A stretch of DNA of 10,282 bases from positions 1 to 10,282 of the forward strand of contig JAIPDA010000071.1 of the NCBI GenBank assembly GCA_021737905.1. Direction: 5' to 3'. Position numbers and translations under genes: made by a program. Shown piece after piece: positions 1 to 10,282 of this stretch. Every line of letters starts with the position of its first letter. Within the stretch, counting starts at the first letter, position 1. Under the pieces are notes generated by a model, which saw only the letters and a list, made by a program, of their open reading frames with translations, had not been told where the DNA came from and ran no database searches. The stretch is from Rhodoferax sp. (GTDB taxonomy: Bacteria; Pseudomonadota; Gammaproteobacteria; Burkholderiales; Burkholderiaceae_C).

Positions 1-110
1 GAGAACGGAGGGCAGAAAAGGAGCGAACTGGCCGTTTTGGCGGCCCACTCAGCCAGACCCAGGAACACGCAGAATGCGCGCGATCCCCGCGTACACAGGG
101 GAGCCCCACA

Positions 111-139
111 AACGAAAAGGCCAACCTGAGAACAGGTTG
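111..139 (-). terminator. Intrinsic terminator downstream of tRNA-Phe
   Basis: On the minus strand a perfect 7-bp stem CAACCTG / CAGGTTG with the tetraloop TTCT (plus-strand arms 122-128 and 133-139) is followed by GCCTTTTCGTTT. It begins 11 nt after the CCA end of the tRNA. This is the usual layout for a single-gene tRNA transcript. The T tract is interrupted by CG, so termination may be incomplete. Confidence 0.7.
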
Positions 140-149
140 CCCGAAAACG

Positions 150-225
150 TGGTGGCCTGGGGCGGAATCGAACCACCGACACAAGGATTTTCAATCCTCT
201 GCTCTACCGACTGAGCTACCGGGCC
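150..225 (-). tRNA. tRNA-Phe (anticodon GAA), CCA encoded
   Basis: The 76-nt minus-strand sequence folds as a full cloverleaf. The acceptor 5' strand is GGCCCGG, the D arm GCTC...GAGC, the anticodon stem GAGGA/TCCTT with loop TTGAAAA (anticodon GAA, phenylalanine), the T arm GGTGG-TTCGATT-CCGCC, and the 3' end A-CCA is encoded in the DNA. It inserts phenylalanine at UUU and UUC codons. The acceptor stem has one non-canonical pair: C5 faces A68, because plus-strand base 158 is T where C would give a perfect stem. The gene has a TATAAT box just upstream and a terminator just downstream, so it is probably a single-gene unit that may also receive read-through from the ntrX operon, which ends 44 nt upstream. 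Confidence 0.97.
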
Positions 226-234
226 AAGCCGCGA

Positions 235-240
235 ATTATA
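235..240 (-). promoter_or_regulatory. Likely -10 box of the tRNA-Phe promoter
   Basis: The minus strand reads TATAAT, a perfect sigma70 -10 hexamer, 9 nt before the mature tRNA 5' end. This puts the transcription start only a few nt upstream of the tRNA. The bases after it (TCGCGG) form a GC-rich discriminator, as is typical of growth-rate- and ppGpp-controlled stable-RNA promoters. No good -35 box is visible at 16-18 nt (best candidates TCAAAA or GTCAAA near 258-264, three of six matches), so the promoter call rests on the -10 box and the context. Confidence 0.55.
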
Positions 241-250
241 TATCAGCGAA

Positions 251-280
251 GCGCTGCTTTTGACCGGGCTCAAGCAGCGC
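251..280 (-). terminator. Inverted repeat at the ntrX stop codon, possible operon terminator
   Basis: Perfect 9-bp inverted repeat: GCGCTGCTT (minus strand, plus coordinates 280-272) and AAGCAGCGC (259-251) around a 12-nt loop. The first base of the TGA stop is in the loop-proximal end of the first arm. The arm is followed by TTCGCTGATATAT rather than a clean T run, so it is a weak candidate for an intrinsic terminator. It may instead protect the mRNA 3' end or affect the adjacent tRNA promoter. Confidence 0.4.
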
Positions 281-941
281 GTTTGCCGCGGCTCAAGTCC
301 ACGCCGAGTTGCTTGAGCTTTCGGTAAAGATGGGTGCGCTCCAGGCCGGTTTTTTCAGCCACGCGGGTCATGGAGCCGCCTTCACGGTGCAAGTGAAATT
401 CGAAGTAGGCTTTTTCAAATTCATCACGCGCATCGCGCAAGGGTTTTTCGAGTGCGAAACTCTGCGTGGGTTTGGGGCTGGTGTCTTCCACCGGCTCCAA
501 AAATGCAACCGTGCCAGACTGGCCGGCCCGCTCGCCGGCGTTCAGGCCGGCCTGGCTGCCCGGGGTTTTGCGGGCAGATGGCTTGGTCAAACCGTTTTCA
601 ACAGCTTGCAACAGCTTTTGCAGCGTGATGGGTTTTTCCAGAAAGGCCATGGCGCCGATCTTGGTGGCTTCGACTGCGGTGTCGATGGTGGCGTGACCAC
701 TCATCATGATGACCGGCATGGTGAGCTGGCCAGACGAAGACCATTCCTTGAGCAAGGTGACGCCGTCGGTGTCGGGCATCCAGATGTCCAGCAGGACCAG
801 GTCGGGACGCGCGCGGCTGCGGGCCAGCCGGGCCTGCGCGGCGTTTTCTGCCAGTTCTACCTGATGCCCTTCGTCGTTCAGGATTTCGGACAGCAGGTCA
901 CGGATGCCCAACTCGTCGTCCACCACCAGAATATTTGCCAT
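270..941 (-). CDS. ntrX: NtrX-type response regulator, receiver plus Fis HTH, no AAA+ domain
   Basis: A 223-aa cytoplasmic DNA-binding response regulator, presumed phosphorylation partner of the NtrY kinase encoded just upstream. Residues 1-118 are a receiver domain: acidic pair D8-D9, phosphoacceptor D52 in LLDIWMP, S81 in MMSGHA, and K103 in LEKP. Residues 119-165 are a low-complexity linker. Residues 166-214 carry the segment that normally precedes the Fis domain in NtrC-family proteins (DEFEKAYFEFHL), then a Fis helix-turn-helix ending LERTHLYRKLKQLGV, very close to the C-terminus of alphaproteobacterial NtrX. The central sigma54-interacting AAA+ ATPase of about 240 residues, with its Walker A and GAFTGA motifs, is absent, so it cannot act as a classical sigma54 activator. 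The start at 941 is chosen because the receiver fold begins there and GAAGGG lies 9 nt upstream; the frame is open back to 1007, inside ntrY. RegA/PrrA-type regulators share this architecture, but the motifs and the NtrY neighbour favour NtrX. Confidence 0.85.
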   Translation of the reverse strand: MANILVVDDELGIRDLLSEILNDEGHQVELAENAAQARLARSRARPDLVLLDIWMPDTDGVTLLKEWSSSGQLTMPVIMMSGHATIDTAVEATKIGAMAFLEKPITLQKLLQAVENGLTKPSARKTPGSQAGLNAGERAGQSGTVAFLEPVEDTSPKPTQSFALEKPLRDARDEFEKAYFEFHLHREGGSMTRVAEKTGLERTHLYRKLKQLGVDLSRGKRAA

Positions 942-996
942 CGAATCGCACCCTTCACGTTGTCCGGTCTGAAAAGCCTTCAAGCCGCAGCTGTTG

Positions 997-3258
997 TTAT
1001 GCCACAACTGCGAATGATAACGACACTTGGGCGCCTTGAACCGCCCCGTCGGCCACGCGGTTCGAAATATCTATGCGTGCGCCGTGCTCGTCTGCAATTT
1101 TTTTCACCACGGCCAGGCCCAAACCTGTGCCTTTGCTTTTGGTCGTGACGTATGGCTCGAAAGCGCGTTTCAAAATATGGTCAGGAAAACCCGATCCGTT
1201 GTCGCGCACGATCAGGCGCACGCGGCGGGCGCTGGTCGAGTATTCGGTTTTCAGGGTGATTTGCACGGGGTGCTCGGCGCTGCGCCCTTCTTGCGCATCC
1301 TGGGCGTTTTGCAGCAGATTGTGTATCACCTGACGCAGTTGCTGGGCGTCGCCGCGGATGGCCGTAGCAGCCGGGTCGAGCTCCACGCGCACCGGCATGA
1401 CGGTGGCGTCATCGGCGTAGAGTTGCATGACATCTGTCACCAGCGCATTGAGGTCCAGCGGCTTGAGCTCGGCCGTCGGCAGCCGGGCATAGTCCCGGAA
1501 GTCATTGACCAGGCGCTTCATGGCGTCAACCTGGTCAACGATGGTCTTGACCGACTTGCTGAGCATGGCTTGCTCTGTGGGTTGCAGCTTGTCGCTGAGC
1601 TTCATCTCCAGCCGCTCGGCCGACAACTGAATCGGCGTGAGCGGGTTTTTGATCTCATGCGCCAGTCGCCTTGCAACTTCACCCCAGGCCTCTGCACGCT
1701 GGGCTGAGACCATGGCCGAGACGTCGTCAAACACCAGCAGACTTTCATCGGTACCGGGCATCTTGGCACCGCGCGCAATCAGCGTGACGGCGCCGTCCTC
1801 AGCGCCGGCCGGCCCGCCGTGCAGCTCAAAGGTCTGCTGCCAATGCTCCAGGTTGTGTTCGGCGTTTTCAGCCAGGTAGGCCTCAAACTGAGACTGCACG
1901 CCACGGCCGAAGACGTCCAGCCCCGGCACCTGCGAGAGCAACTGGCCGTGGTAAGTGCTCAGCGCGACGCGCAAAATGCGCGCGGCACCCGGGTTGCTGG
2001 AACGGATTCGGCCCTGGCTGTCGAGCACCAGCACACCCGCGGTGAGGTTGTCCAAAATAGCCTGCAAATTAGCGCGTGCAGCGTCGACCTGGCTCATGCT
2101 TTGCTGCACGGCCGATCGCGCATCTGAGAGCTGTTGTGTCATGTCGGCAAATGAACGCGTGAGTCCGCCCAGCTCGTCCTTGCTGCTGAGCACCTCCTTG
2201 GGCCGCAGGTCGCCCTGCGCCACCTGGCGCACACCTTCGGCCAGCAGCAAGAGCGGGCGCGCTAACTGGGTGCCCAGCAGCACGGCCAGCAATACGGCGC
2301 CGAACACCGCCAGAAACAGGCTCAGGGTGAGTGTGCCGATGTACATCTTGCGCAGACCGCTGCGAGCCAGCGCACGTTCCTGGTATTCACGGTTAGCCTC
2401 TTGCACGGCAATGGCGTTGGCCACCAGTTCGGGGGGCAGATCTTCAGCGGCTTGTAAAAACCGTTCGCTGCTGCTGAGCCCGAAGTTAGAGTCAGTGACC
2501 AGCGCAAGCGCTCGGATGCGGGCAGTCGGTGCCGATGCGGCTGTGCCGGCCGACAGCGTATCGTCCAAGCCCTCGATCTGGGTCGCCACCCGCTGCGAAC
2601 GCGCCAGCCGGAATTGCTGCGCCGAAGGCCGGTCGGGCTGCAAAATAAAGCGGGACTGGCCGGCGCTGGAAATCAGCTGCCCGGAGGCTCCCCACAGCAA
2701 CAGGTCCTTGGCACCGATTTGCTCACGCAGCCGCTCCAGCGCCAAACCGGGTGAAGGGTCTTTGGCCAAAGACATCTGTGTGGCCGCCTGAAGTGTGCGG
2801 TTGCCCAGGTCTGCCGCCAGGGCGTCCAGCGACGAGCGACCCAAATTAAGACCGGCAGCCAAAGCGCTTTCGACCTTGACATCAAACCAGCTTTCAATCG
2901 AACGCGAAACGAACTGGTAAGACACCACATAAATAGTCAGGCCCGGGAACAGACCCACCAATGCAAAAATTGCCGCCAGCTTGAGCAGCAGCCGGCTGCC
3001 GAACTTGCGCTGGCGAAGCCGTAAAAACAAGCGCACCACAATCCAACCGATAGCCGCAAGCAAGACCGCAGCCACAGCGATATTCAAACCTAAAAGCAGG
3101 GTGTAGTTACGCTCATACAGCTCGCGGTTGCCAGTGGCCAAGGTGAGCAGGAAAATGAGCACCAGACCCAGCGCCACCATCACGCCCACGCCCACACCCA
3201 GCGTCCAGCGCATGGCACGGTTGTAGCGCGCCGGTTGCGGGCTCGGTAAGCTGTTCAC
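997..3258 (-). CDS. ntrY: NtrY-type membrane sensor histidine kinase
   Basis: A 753-aa inner-membrane sensor kinase. Three hydrophobic segments occupy roughly residues 17-40, 53-78 and 91-115; an extracytoplasmic region of about 185 residues follows, then a fourth membrane segment (about 304-330). Next come a HAMP linker (about 331-385), a PAS-like domain (about 395-510, beginning LQAILDNLTAGVLVLD), and the kinase core. The core has H-box HEIKNP with phosphorylatable H534, N-box around HNLLQN (646-651), G1 box DNGSG (686-690), F-box F700 and G2 box GTGLGL (710-715), so the catalytic residues look intact. This is the domain order of NtrY, which with NtrX responds to nitrogen, redox or envelope cues in various proteobacteria; the signal here is unknown. 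The start is GTG at 3258: it overlaps the DUF4390 stop (GTGA) and has GGGGAAG 7 nt upstream. An ATG at 3213 has no comparable ribosome binding site. Confidence 0.92.
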   Translation of the reverse strand: MNSLPSPQPARYNRAMRWTLGVGVGVMVALGLVLIFLLTLATGNRELYERNYTLLLGLNIAVAAVLLAAIGWIVVRLFLRLRQRKFGSRLLLKLAAIFALVGLFPGLTIYVVSYQFVSRSIESWFDVKVESALAAGLNLGRSSLDALAADLGNRTLQAATQMSLAKDPSPGLALERLREQIGAKDLLLWGASGQLISSAGQSRFILQPDRPSAQQFRLARSQRVATQIEGLDDTLSAGTAASAPTARIRALALVTDSNFGLSSSERFLQAAEDLPPELVANAIAVQEANREYQERALARSGLRKMYIGTLTLSLFLAVFGAVLLAVLLGTQLARPLLLLAEGVRQVAQGDLRPKEVLSSKDELGGLTRSFADMTQQLSDARSAVQQSMSQVDAARANLQAILDNLTAGVLVLDSQGRIRSSNPGAARILRVALSTYHGQLLSQVPGLDVFGRGVQSQFEAYLAENAEHNLEHWQQTFELHGGPAGAEDGAVTLIARGAKMPGTDESLLVFDDVSAMVSAQRAEAWGEVARRLAHEIKNPLTPIQLSAERLEMKLSDKLQPTEQAMLSKSVKTIVDQVDAMKRLVNDFRDYARLPTAELKPLDLNALVTDVMQLYADDATVMPVRVELDPAATAIRGDAQQLRQVIHNLLQNAQDAQEGRSAEHPVQITLKTEYSTSARRVRLIVRDNGSGFPDHILKRAFEPYVTTKSKGTGLGLAVVKKIADEHGARIDISNRVADGAVQGAQVSLSFAVVA

Positions 3259-3980
3259 TTCAGCGCTTCCCCGGCTGCACCGTCTCTGATGCCGTCCTGC
3301 GGTGTGTCCTTCACGATATCGGCTGCGGTGCTGGCTTGCAGCAGCATTTTTTGGCTGTGCTCTAACTCAATGGACCAGTCACGCTGCCCGGCCATACCGA
3401 TCTGAAAAGGTCTGGGCAATTGGGACAGGTCGAGCTTGAAGCTGAACTTCAGCTTGTAATCTGCGCCAGGGCGAACCTCGGCCGGCTCAGCGACCTTCCA
3501 GCGCGCCACGCGCTGTACAGCCGACAGGGCCTCGGCCAGGGTGTCGTAATTTTGGTTGAAGGTGGCACGCAGGCTGCTGGTGCTGCCAATCAGGCCCGAG
3601 CCGATGTTCACGCGCCAGCGCCGGGTCAATGGCTGGTAAGCCAGCCGGATGGTGCGTGAGGCTGCAGCGGCGCGCTGGTCTATCCAGTACCAGCGTTCGC
3701 GCAGGATATCGACCTCCAGCACAAAGAAAAGCGGAATGCCCTTGAGCAAGGCGTCTTCGACCACGGCGGGCAATTCAAAGCTCAGGTTGGCGCTGAGGTA
3801 AATACCCTCGTCAGTGCTTTGGGTTTTGAGCTGGGTCAGCTGGGCGCCAGCGGCGTTGGCAGGCCAGCTGGCACACAAAGCGGCCCACAGCACGGCCATG
3901 ACCAGCAGGCCCTGGAGCCTGCAACGCTTCGCGCAGACCTTAATGAGGCTGCTTTTCCAGCAGTGCGTAATAAAAACCAT
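3255..3980 (-). CDS. DUF4390 secreted protein of unknown function
   Basis: A 241-aa protein from the ATG at 3980. The N-terminus has a basic stretch (KRCR), a hydrophobic core LLVMAVLWAALCA (residues 25-37) and an ANA-A signal-peptidase-like site near residue 43, so export to the periplasm is likely. The mature part matches my knowledge of the DUF4390 family: GIPLFFVLEV (81-90), ERWYWID (95-101), YQPLTRRWRV (115-124) and LPRPFQ (188-193) followed by RDW (200-202). The Ala/Asp-rich tail after about residue 210 looks poorly conserved. No catalytic motif is visible and the function is unknown. Its TGA stop shares bases with the GTG start of ntrY, and the gene sits between rsmB and ntrY, so co-expression with the sensor is expected. 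The start is uncertain: ATG 3980 overlaps rsmB by 41 nt but gives a proper signal-peptide n-region, while ATG 3899 (214 aa) avoids overlap but removes all the positive charges before the hydrophobic core. Confidence 0.85.
   Translation of the reverse strand: MVFITHCWKSSLIKVCAKRCRLQGLLVMAVLWAALCASWPANAAGAQLTQLKTQSTDEGIYLSANLSFELPAVVEDALLKGIPLFFVLEVDILRERWYWIDQRAAAASRTIRLAYQPLTRRWRVNIGSGLIGSTSSLRATFNQNYDTLAEALSAVQRVARWKVAEPAEVRPGADYKLKFSFKLDLSQLPRPFQIGMAGQRDWSIELEHSQKMLLQASTAADIVKDTPQDGIRDGAAGEALK
3266..3272 (-). promoter_or_regulatory. Ribosome binding site that decides the GTG start of ntrY
   Basis: The minus strand reads GGGGAAG, 7 nt before the GTG at 3258. The site lies within the last codons of the DUF4390 gene. 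It supports the GTG that overlaps the upstream stop rather than the ATG at 3213, which is preceded by sequence with little resemblance to a Shine-Dalgarno site. Confidence 0.55.
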
Positions 3981-5304
3981 CGTACTCACGCAGTAAATTG
4001 TCCGGGAATACAGGGGCCACCATGCCGCTTTGGGGCAGCAAATGACCGGGGGACGGCAGCAATAGCGCCTCAGTGTGGCGCATAAGAAACGTTTCAATCT
4101 GCCCTTGCCCTTCCGCATTGAAAACCGAGCAGGTGCAATAGAGTAAACGCCCGCCCGGTCGCAGCAGCGGCCAAAGGGCCTCTAACAGGCGTTTTTGCTG
4201 GGCAGCCAGCTGCGCAATGTCGCCGGGTCGGCGCAACCAGCGCACATCAGGATGCCGGCGAACAATGCCGGAAGCAGTACAGGGCGCATCGAGCAAGATG
4301 CCGTCGAACATACGGCCGTCCCACCACCCGGCGGGCTGACCGGCGTCAGCCACCACCATCTGTGCCTTCAACTGCAGACGCTCCAGGTTGTGCGCAACGC
4401 GCTCGCAGCGATGAGCGTCAATGTCCAGCGCCAGCACACGGGCATCGGCCAATTCCAGCAGGTGCGCGGTTTTTCCGCCGGGGGCAGCGCAGGCGTCAAG
4501 CAGCTGAAGCGGCTGACCGGCGGGGGCTGTCAACCCGGTCAGCAAGAGCTGCGCCGCAAGTTGGGCGCCGGCATCCTGCACTGAAAAATGGCCCTCGGCA
4601 TAACCGGGCAGCCGAGGTACGGGGCAAGCCGTTGACAGCAGCACGCCTTGCTCACCGACAGGCGCAGCGTCAATACCTGCGCTCTGCAAGGCCAGCAGGT
4701 AGTCGGGCCGGCTGATCTGGCGTTTGTTGACCCGCAAGCACAGGGGTGCGCGGCTGTTGTTGGCCTGCAAAATCGCCTGCCAGGCCTGCGGATGGTCTTT
4801 GCGGACACCGTCAATCCACCACTGAGGATGGTTCCAGACAGCCTGGGGTTTGCGCTCGCACGCGGCCAGCATGGTTTGGCTTTCGCGCAAAAACCGGCGT
4901 AGACAGCCGTTGATGAAACTCGCCTGGTGCCGGGTTTCTTCACCTTGCTTGGCTGCTTCTACCGCCTGGTCCACCAGGGTGTAAGCGGAATAAAGCGACT
5001 CATCGACTTGCGCGGCCAACGCCAGCGCCACACACAGCAGGGCATCAGCTTGCGGCGGTGGCTCGCGGCTGACCAGTTGCTGGCGCAATGCCTCGGCCAG
5101 ACCCAGCCAGCGCAGCGCATGAAAGCCCAGGGCCTGAACGCCGGGCCGCAGGTGGGGCGTAAGGCGCTCGAGCTCGGCTGTCATGGAACGGCCGGCGCGC
5201 ACCGCCATCAACAGCGCAGCGGCGCCTTGCAGCTGCAGCCAAAGCGGCACTTGCTCTGTGTGGGCCGGCCTGGCGGGAGAGGCCTGGCGCACCGGCTCAG
5301 ACAT
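3940..5304 (-). CDS. rsmB: 16S rRNA (cytosine-967 C5)-methyltransferase RsmB
   Basis: A 454-aa cytoplasmic enzyme that transfers a methyl group from S-adenosylmethionine to C5 of cytosine 967 of 16S rRNA (E. coli numbering). The N-terminal part (about 20-150) is a NusB-like RNA-binding domain with the typical SFINGCLRRF (129-138). The Rossmann methyltransferase domain follows: motif I DACAAPGGK (270-278), acidic D294 for ribose binding in LALDID, motif IV DAPC with C342, and motif VI YCTCS with C392. Both cysteines of the two-cysteine m5C mechanism (PC and TC) are therefore present. The length is slightly above the E. coli protein (429 aa), mainly through an extended N-terminus. The ATG at 5304 overlaps the end of the LemA-like gene as ATGTCTGA (8 nt), and the region before it has no good Shine-Dalgarno sequence, which suggests translation by coupling to the upstream gene. 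The frame is open further upstream to 5430 but that part is a shadow of the neighbour. Confidence 0.97.
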   Translation of the reverse strand: MSEPVRQASPARPAHTEQVPLWLQLQGAAALLMAVRAGRSMTAELERLTPHLRPGVQALGFHALRWLGLAEALRQQLVSREPPPQADALLCVALALAAQVDESLYSAYTLVDQAVEAAKQGEETRHQASFINGCLRRFLRESQTMLAACERKPQAVWNHPQWWIDGVRKDHPQAWQAILQANNSRAPLCLRVNKRQISRPDYLLALQSAGIDAAPVGEQGVLLSTACPVPRLPGYAEGHFSVQDAGAQLAAQLLLTGLTAPAGQPLQLLDACAAPGGKTAHLLELADARVLALDIDAHRCERVAHNLERLQLKAQMVVADAGQPAGWWDGRMFDGILLDAPCTASGIVRRHPDVRWLRRPGDIAQLAAQQKRLLEALWPLLRPGGRLLYCTCSVFNAEGQGQIETFLMRHTEALLLPSPGHLLPQSGMVAPVFPDNLLREYDGFYYALLEKQPH

Positions 5305-5860
5305 CCGTTTGGCCCAGCCGCAGCGCAATGGCGGGCGTAAAGCCGAACAGTCGGGCCACCAAAAGGGTAGGAAACTGCAACTGTGCGGCGTTAAATTGCT
5401 GCGCAGCAAGGTTGAAAGCCTGACAGGCAAAAGTCAGTTTGCTCTGAATGGCGGTGAGTTGCTGGGCCAGCTCGCGCACCTTGGGGTCGGCTTGCATGGC
5501 CAGTGTTGAAACGCCTGTCCACAGATGGTCAAACTGCTGCTGCAGGCTTTCTTCGGCAGTCATCAACTGGGTGGCCAGCAGACCGCTGCTGGGCCTTGAA
5601 CGCAGCGCGTCGTTGGCAACGCTGACCGTCTTGCGTGCTTGCACCAGGGGCGTCAGCGCTTGCGGGTCGTGCTGCAGAAATTCGCCGGCCACCTCAACCA
5701 GTCTGAGAATCAGATCATGCCTTTCCTGAAATTGCAGATCAATCGCCACGAAGGCATCGGCAATCAGCTCCTTGAGCCGTACCAGCCGGTTGTAGGCGCC
5801 CAGCACCCAGAAAACCAACAAGGCCAGCAGCGCCAGCAAGGCAATGGAATTTGTACTCAT
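5297..5860 (-). CDS. LemA-like membrane-anchored protein
   Basis: A 187-aa protein with one N-terminal hydrophobic helix (residues 6-23) and a long alpha-helical body, as in the LemA family. Family signatures visible are YNRLV (23-27) right after the membrane segment, the segment AIDLQFQERHDLILRLVE (39-56), which corresponds to the usual IDVQLKRRxDLIPNLVE, and the C-terminal FN...FNAAQLQFPTLLVARLFGF (149 onward). The usual P-N of DLIPNLV is replaced by L-R (residues 52-53), so this is a divergent member. LemA proteins are envelope proteins of unclear biochemical role, often encoded beside TPM-domain proteins. Here the partner is instead rsmB, which it overlaps by 8 nt, and this is the first gene of the cluster. 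The ATG at 5860 is the only reasonable start, although the sequence before it (TTGAGCC) is a poor ribosome binding site. Any promoter must lie in 5861-5923; I see no convincing -35/-10 pair there. Confidence 0.85.
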   Translation of the reverse strand: MSTNSIALLALLALLVFWVLGAYNRLVRLKELIADAFVAIDLQFQERHDLILRLVEVAGEFLQHDPQALTPLVQARKTVSVANDALRSRPSSGLLATQLMTAEESLQQQFDHLWTGVSTLAMQADPKVRELAQQLTAIQSKLTFACQAFNLAAQQFNAAQLQFPTLLVARLFGFTPAIALRLGQTDV

Positions 5861-5923
5861 GGCTCAATTTAACTTTCATGTACAAGACCAGAACACCGAC
5901 TTTAGCTGACACGGCCGCCGCAT

Positions 5924-5959
5924 AAAAAAAGCCCCGCGCCTGAACCGGCACGGGGCTTT
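5924..5959 (-). terminator. Strong intrinsic terminator of the rpoBC operon
   Basis: The minus strand reads AAAGCCCCGTGCC, a 6-nt loop GGTTCA, then GGCGCGGGGCTTT followed by more T (seven T from 5930 to 5924). All 13 positions pair, one as a T-G wobble. It starts 33 nt after the rpoC stop. On the plus strand the downstream sequence is TTTGCCC, so it works mainly for rpoC. It separates the RNA polymerase operon from the lemA-rsmB-ntrYX cluster. Confidence 0.95.
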
Positions 5960-5992
5960 GCCCTTGAGGCTGCGCCTGCGCTTAGACCCGCA

Positions 5993-10210
<4,218 letters not shown>

Positions 10211-10237
10211 GGTGTGAACCTTTTCTTTCCTGTTGAA

Positions 10238-10282
10238 TTAAGAACGCTCGAGCTCGATGTCGATGCCCAGGGAGCGGATCTC
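10238..10282 (-). CDS. rpoB: DNA-directed RNA polymerase subunit beta, C-terminal end (partial)
   Basis: The last 14 codons plus TAA stop of rpoB, cut by the window edge. The translation EIRSLGIDIELERS closely matches the C-terminus of E. coli RpoB (EIRSLGINIELEDE). The rest of the gene lies beyond 10282. Its position directly upstream of rpoC is the universal bacterial rpoBC order. Confidence 0.96.
   Translation of the reverse strand, partial: EIRSLGIDIELERS

Noticed and set aside
30..45. Inverted repeat GGCCG-TTTTGG-CGGCC
   Set aside because: Only 5 bp, without a T run on either side and without an adjacent gene; likely chance in GC-rich DNA.
83..102. Single palindrome ATCCCC...GGGGA resembling a type I-E CRISPR repeat
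   Set aside because: The core with a 5-bp stem (84-88 with 98-102) recalls I-E repeats, but it is imperfect, there is no second copy about 60 nt to either side, and no cas gene is present. The window edge prevents looking further left; sequence before position 1 would settle it.
49..273. 74-aa minus-strand open frame across the left end
   Set aside because: It runs through the whole tRNA-Phe gene and the terminator after it. Translated tRNA sequence gives a typical spurious product.
942..1007. Longer NtrX beginning at 1007
   Set aside because: It would add 22 residues unlike any receiver domain and overlap the end of ntrY. The start at 941 has a good Shine-Dalgarno site and matches where receiver domains begin.
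309..1148. 279-aa plus-strand open frame opposite ntrX
   Set aside because: Same exact-complement frame effect as opposite rpoC; the translation has no recognisable domain, and the opposite strand carries a clear response regulator.
5861..5923. Promoter of the lemA-rsmB-ntrYX cluster
   Set aside because: A promoter is expected here after the rpoC terminator, but I could not find a -35/-10 pair with acceptable match and spacing (TTAAAT near the start codon lacks a partner), so none is called.

Overview
The window looks like chromosomal DNA of a betaproteobacterium, most likely family Comamonadaceae (order Burkholderiales). The reasons are high GC content, RpoC and RpoB sequences of the proteobacterial type, and the gene order lemA-like / rsmB / DUF4390 / ntrY / ntrX. 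The genus cannot be fixed from this stretch. Every gene I can support lies on the minus strand, so transcription runs from high to low coordinates.

Right part (10282 to about 5924): the last 14 codons of rpoB, a 27-nt spacer, a complete rpoC (1405 aa), and a strong intrinsic terminator just after rpoC. This is the 3' end of the rpoBC transcription unit.

Middle and left part (5860 to 270): a tightly packed cluster of five genes. They are a LemA-like membrane protein, the 16S rRNA m5C967 methyltransferase RsmB, a secreted DUF4390 protein, the NtrY-type membrane sensor kinase, and an NtrX-type response regulator. The first four open reading frames overlap one another (lemA/rsmB by 8 nt; rsmB/DUF4390 by 41 nt or not at all, depending on the start; DUF4390/ntrY by 3 nt), which points to one mRNA with translational coupling. 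NtrX follows NtrY after 55 nt with its own ribosome binding site. The regulator has a receiver domain and a Fis-type helix-turn-helix but lacks the sigma54-interacting AAA+ domain of classical NtrX/NtrC.

Left end (about 280 to 1): a perfect 9-bp inverted repeat overlaps the ntrX stop codon. It is followed by a TATAAT box with a GC-rich discriminator, a tRNA-Phe(GAA) gene that encodes its CCA end, and an intrinsic terminator. Bases 1-110 hold no gene that I can support.

This is mainly conserved core genome. I see no mobile element, CRISPR array, phage gene or defence system. The points most worth a second look are the AAA+-less NtrX, the uncharacterised DUF4390 protein fused by gene overlap to the NtrY sensor, the divergent LemA-like protein coupled to rsmB, and a C-A mismatch in the tRNA acceptor stem.
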